The position numbers and the translations under genes are program-made. Of a stretch of DNA of 64,000 nt, positions 1-11,300 are shown in pieces (position 1 is the stretch's first letter; the number at the start of each line of letters is the position of its first letter). This stretch comes from Chromera velia. Taxonomy: Eukaryota; Sar; Chromeraceae. The notes under the pieces are model-generated. The model was not told where the DNA came from, searched no databases, and saw nothing but the letters and a program-made list of their open reading frames with translations. Where the stretch lies: the NCBI GenBank assembly GCA_018398765.1, contig JAHBMJ010003319.1, positions 27,911 through 91,910 of the forward strand, given 5' to 3'.

Positions 1-341
1 TTCTCCTCGGCTATGACTCAAAAAAGCAGGCCCCGTTTCCCTCTTTTGGTCTGTTTTAAGACAAACAAAGAAAAAAGGGCGAAGACCTTTCACATTCAGG
101 AGGTTTGAATGGCTCTGCCGCATGTCCTTCTCTCTCCACCCATTCCTTTTGTCAGAGGATTTGCCTCGACGGTACCCCTTTGTTGGTATACGTACTCCTG
201 GGCCTCTGTATTGGTTTTATTTTGTGTGTTTCTTTTTGTATGTACTTTTGTCAGGGGATTTGCCTCGACGGTACCCCCCCTAAGTTTGGCCGAGATCAGC
301 TTTTCTCATATTATCATTGCCTTGTGTTCGTCTCTCTGCAG
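1..341. other. Probable intron of the bestrophin-like gene, with a duplicated 32-mer
   Basis: No coding signal homologous to the downstream exon was seen. A 32-base sequence at 147-178 recurs at 246-277 with one mismatch, 99 bases apart; both copies contain GATTTGCCTCGACGGTACCC. The block ends in a pyrimidine-rich tract and CTGCAG at 341, read here as the 3' splice site of the next exon. Upstream exons of the gene would lie outside the window. Confidence 0.5.
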
Positions 342-911
342 ATCTGCGCAGATCCCTCCCCCCGAAAGAAAGGACTACGACGATCTCCTGAAGGAGAACC
401 TGATCACACCCGAAGAATTGGACATCTGGCTCGATCACGTGCCTAGACACAGACCCACAGTCACATACGGGTGGATAGACGTGCTGCTGAACCATGCCGC
501 AGAGAAGGGACTTATGCGGAACACGATAGAGAACATGCAGACCTTGCAGGGGGATGTCAATTTCATCCGCACGCAATGCTCTGAAGTTTTCACTTACGTG
601 CAAACGCCCATTCCCTACAGTTACCAGTGGCTGGTGGTCATCACCGTGCGGGTTTTCTACATCCAACTGATGTGCGTCTGCGCGGGGTACATGGGCCACT
701 CCTACCACACACGCGCATACGCCAGGATCTTCACAGGCATTCTGACGTGCTCCATGAATTACTTCACCATGGAGAGACTTTTGATGATGTACAACATCCT
801 CAGCAATCCACTGGGAGAGGAGGAATCGGATTTTCCCAAATTCACATACCAAAAGGTCAGTCTGTCAGTCAGTTAGTCAGGCAATGCAGCAGCCATATGC
901 ATGCAATGGCA

Positions 912-958
<47 letters not shown>

Positions 959-1849
959 TGTTTTCGTTAAGCTTCGTGAAGCCTGACTCAGAGAGGCACG
1001 CCGTCAAGTTGGCAGTTTTAGTTTTGCTCCGGATAGGAGGTTTCTGGCACGATCTGAAGATCAAAAGAAAAAAGACGCAAGCCAAAAACTGAAGGCATGC
1101 AAAAAAAGTGTTGCCAGTGCATGTGTTCATAGGTCGGTCGGTGCTCTCTTCGTGTGAATATCGTTGGTTGGTCTCTGCAGGTCACAAAAAAGACGACCGA
1201 ATATTTCAGGGACAAACTCATTCAAGGAGAGCAGCCTGCCTCGGTGAATGCCTTCAACAAAAGAACAGCCCAGGAGGTCGAGGTCCACCTCCTCTCAGTG
1301 CAAGCAGCAGAGAAGGAAAAAGAGGCAGAGAAACAGTCAGGAAACAAAAAGGTGGAGGACTCGCCTGTCGGCTCTGCTGCACCCGCCACTGCAGCTCCCT
1401 CTATAACGACTCAGACCCTCCAGTTGCGTCCGGGCATGAGTCAGGTATTGGCAGATTCCCTGAACAACTCGGGGCTGCCTGCAGACATGCAGCATCGGGT
1501 GCCAGGGGAAGGGGAAGCGATGGAGTTGGGGGGGAATGTAGATGCGCGGAACCTAAGACGACGCAGCGGGGGAGGGGGGGATGCGTCGTTTGGGTCTCCC
1601 CGACAGCAGGAGACGCGTGAGTGGGAGAGACGGCCCTTGTGGCCTTCTGACGGTTCTCCAGGGGGGGGCGGGGGGAGGTGGGGGGATGCGGAGATACCGG
1701 GGACGGGCGGGCGATATGATGATGAGAGAGGTGGGGCCGGCCAGATATACAGAGACATCAACAGAGAAAGAGTGGGGGGTTACGGTGGGGGGGGTCGGGT
1801 CGCCGATTTGCCTGCTTCCCTGTGGGACGATAGGAAGCACGTCTACTGA
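342..1849 (+). CDS. Bestrophin-family ion channel, 3' exons (partial)
   Basis: Two exons are seen, 342-855 and 1181-1849, joined in phase across a GTCAGT...TGCAG intron that holds a (CT)n tract. The first exon contains IPYSYQWLVVITVRVFY, similar in place and character to the bestrophin IPLVYTQVV segment. About 60 residues later comes NPLGEEESDFPK, which matches the bestrophin acidic calcium-clasp signature NPFGEDDDDFE. Bestrophins are pentameric anion channels; algal ones work in plasma or thylakoid membranes. The second exon encodes a hydrophilic tail of about 220 residues, rich in Gly, Arg and Glu, ending at TGA 1847-1849, with no family match. The N-terminal part and start lie upstream of the window. 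The family is a judgement from the two motifs and their spacing; the tail could be mis-spliced but is open throughout. Confidence 0.62.
914..954. repeat. (CT)n microsatellite in bestrophin intron
   Basis: About 20 CT units lie on the coding strand inside the 856-1180 intron. Confidence 0.95.
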
Positions 1850-3242
1850 CTGAAACTGATTGACCCTCAGGTTATTATAGTTTGGCACGAAAAAGTTGAT
1901 TGAATGTACGCACACTGTACGTACATCAACACTAGTTATAAAATGTACCCTGAGCGCACATGTTACGGTTAATGTTCTATATGAATGACTGAGCACTGCC
2001 ATTCTAATTCACTCATTACTATCATCCTAAACAGTAGGGCTATACCCTAGCAATTACCCCGGGCCCAAGGACTAATAACTGTTGCTAAATTCTTTGTTTT
2101 TTTCTTTATTTTCATAAATTTATAAATGTATATATTTATTTACTTAATTGTCGTTCAGCCTAGAATTTTCGTTAGTATTCAAGTTATTATAATTACTAAA
2201 TAACTCATATCTAGGCTTGTATAATTAAGTTTAGATTCTGAACTTTAGAAATTCATTTTTTAAAATGTACGTTTTGAGGTTAAAAAATTATTTAAACTGT
2301 ATCTTAAATCTAGACTATACCAATTTTTTAACGACCGATCTGGGAAGCCGCGAAAGTTTTAAATTCAAGTTAATTTAAGATACTCAAAAAAATGTAATAT
2401 TTTATGCCTTATATGCAGCAAAACATAACAAAAGCTTATTTTTTAAGCTTTACTCAAAAAATGTATAGTATGTGAATTTGAGTCTATTAAATTTCCCCTC
2501 TTGGGCCAAGATGGGCCGATTCCGTAAGCTTTTGAATTCGGGGAAGTGCTGAGGTTAACCGGTCCTCTGCATTAAACTTTATGGCCATGGGAGCATACAC
2601 ATTGGTACGAAAGGTCTCTTCATACATGGTTCTGTTATGAAGGATCTCTTACTGACGGCGCGCTCAGACGCTGTTCTAAAAGCTGCCTGGGCAAAGCCTG
2701 AGCTGCCTGTAGTCTTTTTATTATTTGAAATGATATGCTCACTCTCCTGCATGTCTTCATCTTCCTCCCTCTATCGCACGTCGTCCATCTGTACAAAAGT
2801 AATGGAATGCGTGACTAATCATTCTACTCAGGCTGCATGCATGTGATTATGTGACCCTGCCATAACTACACGCTAAGCCTTGGTGGGTGCGTTGAAAAAA
2901 AGTATCTGATCGAAAGAAGAGAACAAAGAGCCCTGCATAGGTTGATTAGGAGGAATATTACAAGCGCCAAAAAAAAATATGAATCTAAAAGCAATCACCC
3001 AGATTTTCTAAGTACAGTGTTCCTGACGTCTTGTACAAGATTTTGCTATGATAACACACTGTGCAAAAAGAAAAGAGAAGTCATTAATTCGAGAGGCCGA
3101 ACAAGAATGCTTCATCCATGGAGTCTCTGCAGATTGTCATTGGAAAGAAACAAAACAAGCTGTATGGCTGATGACAGACCTCTTCCATTAAAAATTCAGA
3201 GGCAAGCATATCTCCTGCCTGCAATTCTGCTTGGAGTGCAAG
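1850..3242. other. AT-rich spacer, no gene seen
   Basis: Downstream of the bestrophin-like stop the sequence is A/T rich with many stops in all frames, especially 2090-2480. The short frames present (for example near 2637-2846) have no start context, splice partners or recognisable motifs. Confidence 0.6.
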
Positions 3243-3960
3243 CTATGCATCTTGAGTGCTCTGAGAGTGTTTTTTTGGACCCTGGCCTCCCTTCCCTCCT
3301 CCTACAGCTGCAGCAGCGGGAGGAGGGTTGAACTTCTGTTGCCTCTCACGTTTTGGCCTCGGGGATACCGCTGTTGTTTCTTTTCGCTTTGTTGGCCGTC
3401 TGGCGCTCCCATTCCACTTCTTTGAACCAAAGCCCACTGCTTCTTCGATCAGCTCATCATACTCGGCCTCGGACTTTCACCTCTTACTCCCGCAACGACC
3501 AACGACGAAACGCTGCGGATCGGATTCCGGCATCGGACAGGCATCCTTCTCCATAGAGCCCCTACCCCCCCGCCCCTTTACTCCCTCTGTTCCCTCCTCA
3601 CTGACATCTCGCCTTTCTTCCACATCCAGACTGTTATCTATCTTAGACTACCCACCCTTCGCATCAGCAAAATCAAATTGCATCCCCTTGGTCATGTTTG
3701 AACACTCCCCCGGCCCTGCTTTGCACTGAAGGGCACGCGAAACAGTGGAGGCGTTGACTCCGACTGCATCTCCTGCCGCCGCCTTGCGCATGGAATAAAG
3801 AACCTCCGTCTTTCCAGACTCCAAGAAAGTGACCTGGACGGCCTGCTGATGAGGATGGACCTTCTTTCTGATGGTATTGCTGGGTGTGGATTTAGGGGGG
3901 GAGATTTAAGCTGCAGCAGCTGCAGCCTGGACAAAAGGGTGCAGGGTGCGTGAAAGGTCT
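3243..3960 (-). pseudogene. Degraded gene remnant with a helix-turn-helix-like motif
   Basis: Read on the minus strand, 3700-3880 encodes a short stretch with SMRKAAAGDAVGVNASTVSRAL, the S-R-AA-GV--STVSRAL pattern of small helix-turn-helix modules such as NUMOD1. Further along (about 3560 down to 3243) another frame reads EYDELIEEAVGFGSKKWNG followed by a basic, Gln/Pro/Ala-rich tail, but it is broken by a TGA near 3470. The pieces are not in one frame and I could not join them with convincing splice sites. I read this as a decayed gene, possibly of a repeated family; a fragmentary real gene with unseen introns is the alternative. Confidence 0.25.
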
Positions 3961-5463
3961 GGACACGAGAGAGAATCATGAAACAAATATACTACGATCA
4001 GAGAAACAGGAAAGAGGAGAAACACGCATGCATGAAGCTGGGGTGCGAGAGGAAAGGGACCGACCGACCCTTACAGTAAAGCAGTCAGGAACTCTTTTGT
4101 TTCCTGCAGCAGCGCGATGTCCGTGCCTTCTGCCAGCAGCAGCGGAAAAAATTTCCTTTTTCTTTTTCTTCTTCCTGGCACTGGCATCTTACACCCCAGG
4201 GCTGCAGCACGCAACATAACGAGTCACGGCAGTGAGCAAAAAATCTGCGTATCTAGCCTCTCTACCCCCCTTTCTAGCTGGTCTCTCTGAAGTATCCCTT
4301 TCTGACACATCCCTTCTTCCTTCTACACTAAAATCTTAAATTTAGCCCTTTAGCCTCTGGTCTAGGGGGGGGCACTCTTGGGCTTATATAGGGTTACAAG
4401 TGCAAAAATAACATAAAAAATAAACCAAAAAACATTTGGACGAGCTTTTCACACAAGCTGGAGGTCCAGCATGTTGAGTTACTTCGAAATCAATCACTTT
4501 TACTGTATAGTTTATATGGTTACATGAGGTTACACCTCTTATTATATATGTCCCCTTACAAGGTTACAGATTACAAGGTTACAGGCGGTCTTGAGGTCCG
4601 TAACCAACCAAAAAGTCAACTTTCAAAAACTCTTTAAATCACTTCAAAAACACTTTAAAATGCATGTAGACGAAGGTTACATCACTTTTGAAGAGGGTCA
4701 TTTTAGGTTACAGGTTACAAGGTTATAAGGGGTTTGGCTAATAAAGTATAAAGTGAAAGGAACACATCGTTTTTCGTCAGTTTCTCATGTAAGCTCAATC
4801 AACAGAAGACGTTTTCAATATTTTTAGACATAACCTGACGAAATTGATCGATTGGGACCACTTTTGAAGTAAGGGTAACATTACAGGGGGGTATACCCTT
4901 ATGTATAGGGGGTGTTAAAACCTGTAACCCAATATAAGTGCCAGGCCCTAGCCTCTGGTCTGTCTCCTATCTTACCCAGCTCCTTACTCATAGCCTCACT
5001 GAAGTCAACTCAACTATCTTCCTTTTAGCACACTAATCTATCATACACTATCTACTAGCCTGTATCGTACCCGCCGGACCCCCCTGCTCCCTTATTCCTA
5101 TCTAGCTTTGACTGCCAGTTTCTGCTTCCTCAGATTCAAACAGTGGTTAGGTCCCCTGCTTGGTGGCAAGTGATCACTCAAACTAATGGCTACCCAGTAG
5201 CAGAGAAGATATAGATGATGCGTTGGAAAACCGTAGTGGAGGCTTACTAACTCCCTAGCTATACCAGAGAGCTTCCAGACCCCCACTTTGGCAAACTAAT
5301 AAATCTGATGCGAGGTACCGTGACTTATCTCATCGAGATAATTTGAAAGGAGCATACACGCTTAGTCTGGTTACCCTCTAAAAGCAAGATGAAAGCAGAT
5401 CTGTGCACCCAGCCTGACATAAAGTCTGACCTCAAATTTGTTTGTCCCGGCCCACAGACATAC

Positions 5464-5467
<4 letters not shown>

Positions 5468-5509
<42 letters not shown>

Positions 5510-5541
5510 ACACACACAGACACACACACACACACACACAC

Positions 5542-5575
<34 letters not shown>

Positions 5576-5576
5576 C
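5468..5576. repeat. Compound (CA)n-(GA)n microsatellite
   Basis: About 37 CA units with minor interruptions are followed by a (GA)n tract. Long His/Thr or Val/Cys frames across it are artefacts of the repeat. Confidence 0.95.
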
Positions 5577-6638
5577 ATTGAGGCTATGGTTGAGCAAGCA
5601 GGGCACATGGAGACGCACAGAGTCATACCACAGACGGGAGGATTATGATTTGAGATGACCCAGAGATTGAGTGTCTGAAGTACCGTGCGCTAGACCCTAT
5701 GATTCGCAAATTGATTGCTTACAGAAACTGGAGGGGGGGAAAGGCTGGAGGCTGCAAGGCTAGCTATAAGGAGAAGGGGGTGGTGGTAAGGGTCCTAAGG
5801 GAAGTTGAAAAAGCTGTTAGAAAAAAAGTAGGTGATTTCTGACTATTTAAAGGTGATGGCCGGGGTGTTTGGCCAACAGAGTGGTAATGAGCGCTAGAAT
5901 GAGCGTTGATTCGCGGCATACTACGTCTCATGAATCAGCATCCCAGTCAACATCATTCATGCATGCGTAAGCAATGCCATGCTGCTCCGGAAATAGAAGA
6001 GTTTGAAAAGAAGCATCCTGGTTTGAATTAAGTATAAATCAAAGTGAACTGCTCAGGCCGTTGTAAAGAACCAAACTGCCTCGTGCGTTGCCGCCGAACG
6101 CTAGACGCCTATTTATAAGCCGATGGCGATGGTGTATGATAATTTAGATGATTGTGATAATAATATTTTGCATTAATAAAAACTTTTGAACCGATGTATG
6201 GTTTGATAACACTTTGATGATTAGTATGTCACTGTATGTGATTTCAAATGGAAACATTGGCTTGAACATTGGATTCTAAATTAGATATTCTAATTTTAAA
6301 TTATATTTTATATACCTACTACCTAGTATTTTAATTAGAATAATTGATTAGCATAGCATAGCATTGATGTTCCGGGTTTTGCCCGCGGTCCACTGCCGGA
6401 GGTCGGCTTACACCGTTTGGGATTTGCTCAACCTAGAAAGGAAGCATCAGATTGATTGATTCTAATTGGTTGCCTGGTTAGGGCCTGCTAGGCCTTCCCG
6501 CTATATGTTAAGGTGTCATAATTAAGTTTTTAAAACATATAAAGCTAATTAGGGTTCTACCATGCACCGCTTTGATCTATGCAGATTCTAGAAGTCGATA
6601 AATCATGCAGAAATCGATGTTTAGATCAGTGCCAGCTA

Positions 6639-6643
6639 GCTAG
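6639..6643. repeat. Target-site duplication, left copy (GCTAG)
   Basis: GCTAG immediately precedes the 5' LTR and recurs at 12980-12984 immediately after the 3' LTR. The sequence just upstream is itself a GCTA repeat, so the exact length is slightly ambiguous. Confidence 0.7.
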
Positions 6644-7086
6644 TGTGAATGTGACAGTCGGGACGCGCAAGGTGGCCGGGGTGTGGACCCGGACCTCCTG
6701 CGTGCGTCATGCATGCATGCTTTCGACTCGCGATTACAGTGCGCATGCATACAAAGATTTGAGTCTGGAGATCAATCAGACTGACTGAGCAGAGTGTGAT
6801 TGAGAAGGAGGGGTCCTGACTTTCAGTCTGAGGCCCAAGGAATGAAACACTGCCTCTGTGGGCAGCTCAGAAAGAGATACACGTTTGTTTATGCGTGACA
6901 GATTGATTGAATTTCTATTCTGGCGGTTAAGAGCAGTCTCCTTTTCTCAACCCGCTTTATTGATCGATTGAAGAACTTTGACGACGCTGGACGTCCTTCC
7001 CAGTAAGTCAGACTTTCTAGATGTTCGATCGATTTCATCTCCTTCATCTCAATGTTCTAGACAGCTCTAGAGTAAGCACACTCATA
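6644..7086 (+). repeat. 5' LTR
   Basis: This 443-bp sequence begins TGTGAATG, ends CTCATA and is repeated at 12537-12979. It contains ATGCATGCATGC and GCGCATGCAT motifs in its first 120 bases. It should carry the promoter and polyadenylation signal, but I could not assign a TATA box with confidence. Confidence 0.92.
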
Positions 7087-7089
7087 ATT

Positions 7090-7101
7090 TGGTGCTTTTC
7101 C
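7090..7101 (+). promoter_or_regulatory. Putative tRNA primer-binding site
   Basis: TGGTGCTTTTCC lies 3 bases after the 5' LTR. It begins with TGG, the complement of a tRNA CCA end, at the position where reverse transcription is primed. The tRNA species was not identified. Confidence 0.5.
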
Positions 7102-7173
7102 AGGCGCAGGCTTGTTTCGATCCGTTTCGATCTGTTTTGATTTTTTGCTCGCTCTTACTCTGTGCTGTCTGAG

Positions 7174-8346
7174 ATGCCCGGAGATCCTCCTGCTCCCGTT
7201 AACGCTGCTGCTGGTGCCAACCAAGCTTCAGGGGTGGCATCAGTTGGTCTTAAGCTTCCTGATCTGAATTGGGTGAATTATCTCCCTGCAGCGAGCAAGG
7301 ACCCGAAACACAAGGATGACTGGAAGCTCGATTTCGAGGAGTAGAAGGAGACGTTCTTCGAGAACGCTGGTTTTGTTCTCCGTCCAAAGTTTGTGCCGGA
7401 TGAGACAGACCGGAAGTGGTTGTACAGGCTTGCTCTCTTGCGCGGCTTTGTCCACCACCCTGCCCTCAGAAGGGCAGTCCACACCCTGAAGAAGACCAAG
7501 GAGGAGAAGGCTCTCCTCTATGCGATCTCCCTCACTATCCTCAACCCGAAAGAGTCGGAGAAGAGGAAGGCAGAGGAGAAGTATCTGGCGATGAAGAGAG
7601 AAAGGGGAGAGGATTTATTCACAGCTTTGAACAAGGAGCAGGAGGAGTTGGATTTGGCTGGGGGGAGAGGTTACACCCCTGACGAGAGTACGAAGAGACG
7701 GGCATTTGAGAGGTCCTGTCTCCCCGGGGAGTGGAACGATTCTGTCGAGAAGGCCTCGATTGAACACCAAACCTATCAGGATGATCTGACGTATGATCAG
7801 ATTAGGCCGTACCTCGTCAGAAAGGCCGAGATTATGTGGTCGAAGAAGGCTGGTTCAGGAGGTGTGTCCAAAGAGTCCAGAAACCCGAGACCCCAGACTC
7901 ACCAGGAGTTTGGGGCTGCCGCCGAGGGCAGATCTGCAGGCAAGGGGAAGGGGAAAGGCCACAACAAGAAGGGGAAGAACAAGAGGGAGGTGACTCCCTC
8001 GTCCTCTTCTGGCAAAGAGGCCGCAGCAGCAGCAGCAGCCTCTGGCAGTGGTCAGTCCCCGTCTGATAGCAAGCCCTGCAAGGGGTGTGGCTTCACTTTC
8101 CACAAGAAGCCTGAGCTTGGCTGCCCTGCAGCCAATGCCACCTGCAACGTCGAGGGCTGTGGTCAGAAGGGTCACTGGGCCCGCGTTTGCCCGAAGAAGA
8201 ACAAAGGGGGCAGGCAGGTGCACGGAGCAGCAGCGATCGCGATGAGGTCGGGCACGACCTTCGACATGAGGAGAGATGGATCGAGTGAGGGGGGTGGGTC
8301 GGACGATTGCTCTGACTGTTCTCAGCCCCTGCAGGATTTTTTCTGA
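7174..8346 (+). pseudogene. gag: Copia-type gag with one in-frame TAG
   Basis: The first ATG is at 7174 and the frame ends at TGA 8344-8346, about 390 codons. A TAG at 7342-7344 interrupts it after 56 codons; the frame is otherwise open on both sides and reads sensibly across it. Residues near 8074-8200 hold Cys/His clusters: a CKGCGF...GCP group, and CNVEGCGQKGHWARVC, which has C-x4-C-x4-H-x4-C spacing, a variant of the gag zinc knuckle that binds RNA. A basic, Lys/Gly-rich and Ser/Ala-rich stretch precedes it. Gag would form the particle that packages element RNA. Its last codons carry the TTTTTTC slip site for making Gag-Pol. Confidence 0.85.
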
Positions 8347-8395
8347 GGCGCCCTGCCCCTGGGAGGCATCGCAGCCTCTCCCCAAGCAGCAGGGC
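8337..8395 (+). promoter_or_regulatory. Programmed -1 ribosomal frameshift signal between gag and pol
   Basis: The heptamer TTTTTTC (8337-8343) is phased T-TTT-TTC relative to gag and touches the gag TGA (8344-8346). Six bases after it begins a stem: GCCCTGC (8350-8356) pairs perfectly with GCAGGGC (8389-8395). An inner stem GGGAGGC (8361-8367) pairs with GCCTCTCCC (8374-8382) with one bulged base. After a -1 slip the next codon is 8343-8345, and that frame is open straight into pol. Slippery heptamer, 5-9 base spacer and downstream stem are the standard parts of -1 frameshift sites in retroelements and coronaviruses. Activity is inferred. Confidence 0.85.
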
Positions 8396-11300
8396 ATCTT
8401 CTGAAAAGGCTGTAAGGCGGGGCGGGGGGTTCATTCGAGCCACCCTCCACAACGCGAAGAGGTTTGAGGATGAGTGGATTGATGGAGAGGAGGAGTCAAA
8501 AGTGGCAACTCCGATGGAGACGTTCATAGGGGCTGCAGAAGGTAAGGAGTATGACTCCATTATTGCAGACTCTGGTTGTTCTTTTTCTCTCAGTCCTCCT
8601 TCTTTTGAAAAGTTTTCCGTTGGCAAAGAGAAGAGAAGAGTCAATTTTCGTATTGCTTCTGATGTTGCGCCTTTAGTCACCGAGATTGTCCACACTCTCC
8701 ATCTCCCTGTGAGAGATAGGCAGAAGAGAGTAAGACTGGTTCCAGACAAGGCAGCGATTGATCCTTCTGTCAGCTGCGCGTTGCTTGCGTGCGGCAAAAG
8801 AGATTTGATATTGAGGAGTGAGAGCGGAAAGCCGAGTTGGGTGAAGCTCAGAGATGTGGACGGCCACGAGTTTCTGGCTGTCCTTGATATGAGTGGGCCC
8901 GTTCCTACTCTCCCTCTCTACACTGATGAGAAGGAAATTGCTGCTGCCTACGAGAAGAAGATGGGGCATCATAGTGGTGAGTCAGTAGAGTCTGTTTTTT
9001 CTTCTTTTGTTTCTGCTTTTGCGGGGGAGGCGAAAGATGAGAATACTGTCACGCCTGAGAAAAAAAAGCATCTTCTGTACGTTTTGCATTCCCGTCTTGC
9101 ACATGCGACAGGAGAGAGACTCTTTGCGACTCTCAAAAAGAAGGGAGTCGGTCTTTTTTTTTCGCTTCAAGAGTGTAGAGATGTGAGAAAGGAGTGCAAG
9201 GCGTGTCGGAAGGTGAATTTCAGACGCCATAGATTGAAAAGAAGAGGGTGGAAGGCGAAAAAGCGAGGGAAAAGAAAGGAAAAGAAGGAAGGAAAGGCGT
9301 CGTCTGCAGTGGGGGGTGCCAGTGAGAGAGAGTCCGATGACTCTTCGGAGAAGTCGGCAGGCTCGAGAGAACAAGGAGGGAAGAAGAAGCGAAAGATCAA
9401 ATTCAATTGCATCATCTTCCATGATTTGAAAAACATGAAAAGGAAGGCCTTTGGGGGTTTTCGCTATGTGTCTGTCATTGTTGATCAGGCTTTTTGGCGT
9501 GTGTCTCTCATGGCCCTTCGCAAGAAGGACCATGCTCAGAGGCATCTGCTTTCCTGGACCCGGCGTTGGGAGGTTGCAGGGTTTGGGAAGCCGTTGATTG
9601 TTCGAAGCGACAACGGGGGGGAGTTTTCTGGAGATGAAGAATATCTTCGTGTCTGTTCAGAACTGGGGGTCGGGAATGATTTCGGACCTCTGGGGACCCC
9701 GGAAGTTCAGGCATTTGTTGAGAGAGTGAACCTGTCATTTTTTTCGTTGATGAATAAGGTTCTGTTGCAGGCACGTATTCCTTTCTACATGTGGCCAGCT
9801 ATTTTGCCAGGAGTTGCGAATGCATTGAATGAGGTGGTGTATTCTTCGATTGGTCGGTCTCCGAATGCTTGCATTTATGGTCGGCCGTCTGGCATTCCCT
9901 CTGTTTCTGTGGGTGATGTTGTTCGCATTATAGACCCGTCGTTTCGTTCTCCCTCGGCTCCTTTCGAAAAGAGTGAGCGTGCTCTTTTCAGGGGGGTGAT
10001 GGGGCCGAGGTCGGTTTCAGTCCTTCTTTGCAGAGCAGGTCGATGGAAAGCCCTGCGTGTTCACCCTTTCCACATTGCTGTTGAGGAGTGGTTGGGGGTG
10101 GGGACAAGAGACTTTGATGCAGACAGGAGGGGGATTGACAGAAGGGGGGAAGAAGAGAGTCCGAGTTTGGGAAATGACCTCTTTGTAGGATGGGATTTGT
10201 CAGATGATAGGACCGATGGTGTTCTCGGTCTGGATGACGCGCGGTCTGACAGGGTGGAGCCAGAGGAGGACATTGATCTCCCTCCTTTGCAGAGTCCGCC
10301 CAGAGGCGTTTGCTCCGCAGTGCTGAAGGGTCTCCTTGTCAGAGACTCCAACGGCGCTCTCTTTCCCGCACAGTTGATTAGGGAAGGAGAACGGCAGATG
10401 AGAGGGGCGAGCATTTCCCGATTAGAGTGGCGGGAGGATGGGAGTTTCCGTCCGGCTGCTTTTGAGAGAGTTGCGCAGAAAGATATTGTGGAGAGGTTTG
10501 ATCTTCCTGAGAACAGGAGTCTCCCCGATGAGATTCTGCACACATTGGCAGAAGATGATTATCCGCCCGAAGACAACCCTCAGCCACCCGCACAGCCCGA
10601 CAGTTCCCTTGATGATGCACCCCTTGAGGATGTGCTTGATGAGTTGTTTGGGGTAGATAGGGTGATGGAGCAGGTAGCAGAGGAAGCCAATGCAGCTGAG
10701 TTTGTCCAATGGTCACAGATGACCAAGAAGCAGTGGAGGCAAGTTGTGAGAGAGAGACGAAGGTGGAGGAGACAGATGACAGAAGAGCGTGTGAGCAAGT
10801 CACTTGACGCGCACTTTGAGATGGCCTGTGCCGTCTTAAAGGCAGAGAAAGCACAAAAGCTCTTGCAGCGTGAGAACGAAGCAAAAGGGCACATTCTTGT
10901 AACCGAAGAGGAGATAGAGGAAGGTCTTTTCAAAGAGGCAGATAGGAAGGAGCTGACCCGGTGGTGCGCTTCTTCTGTTTTTGATTTGTCTTCTCAAACC
11001 TTGAGTCCTCAACCGGGGGTGAAGGGAATCACTCTCCGGTGGGTTCGGACATGGAAGATGAAAGGGGGGAAGAGAATTGCTAAGTCAAAACTCGTTGCCA
11101 GGGGGTTCCAAGACCCCCGAGACGCAGAGATTCTCGAGACATACTCAGGGACGGCAGATGCCGGTCTTGCAAGAGTGGCCTTTGTTTGGGCCCTCAGTCG
11201 GGGGTGGGAGGCAGCGAAGGTTGATGTGTTGACTGCCTTCCTGCAGGCACCAATAGAAGATGGTGTGTGGCTTCGTTTGCCGCATGACCTGCCGGTTGAA

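Larger units (their letters stand above)
3961..6643. other. Intergenic region, AT rich in part
   Basis: No gene is supported. The region 4390-4930 contains many short 'ggttaca' and 'aggttacaagg' repeats. A compound microsatellite lies at 5468-5576. From 6120 to 6370 the sequence is strongly A/T rich and ends in a (GCATA)n-like run next to a 15-base motif (6385-6399) that recurs inverted at 50293-50307. Confidence 0.5.

Noticed and set aside
5325-5658. Overlapping frames on both strands rich in Thr/His or Val/Cys
   Set aside because: They are produced by the (CA)n-(GA)n microsatellite; the same happens at 19.3, 21.9, 29.8, 52.4, 53.4, 55.2 and 61.8 kb.
8982-10933. Several minus-strand frames of 90-190 codons opposite pol
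   Set aside because: Shadow frames of the retrotransposon; no starts, motifs or splice partners.
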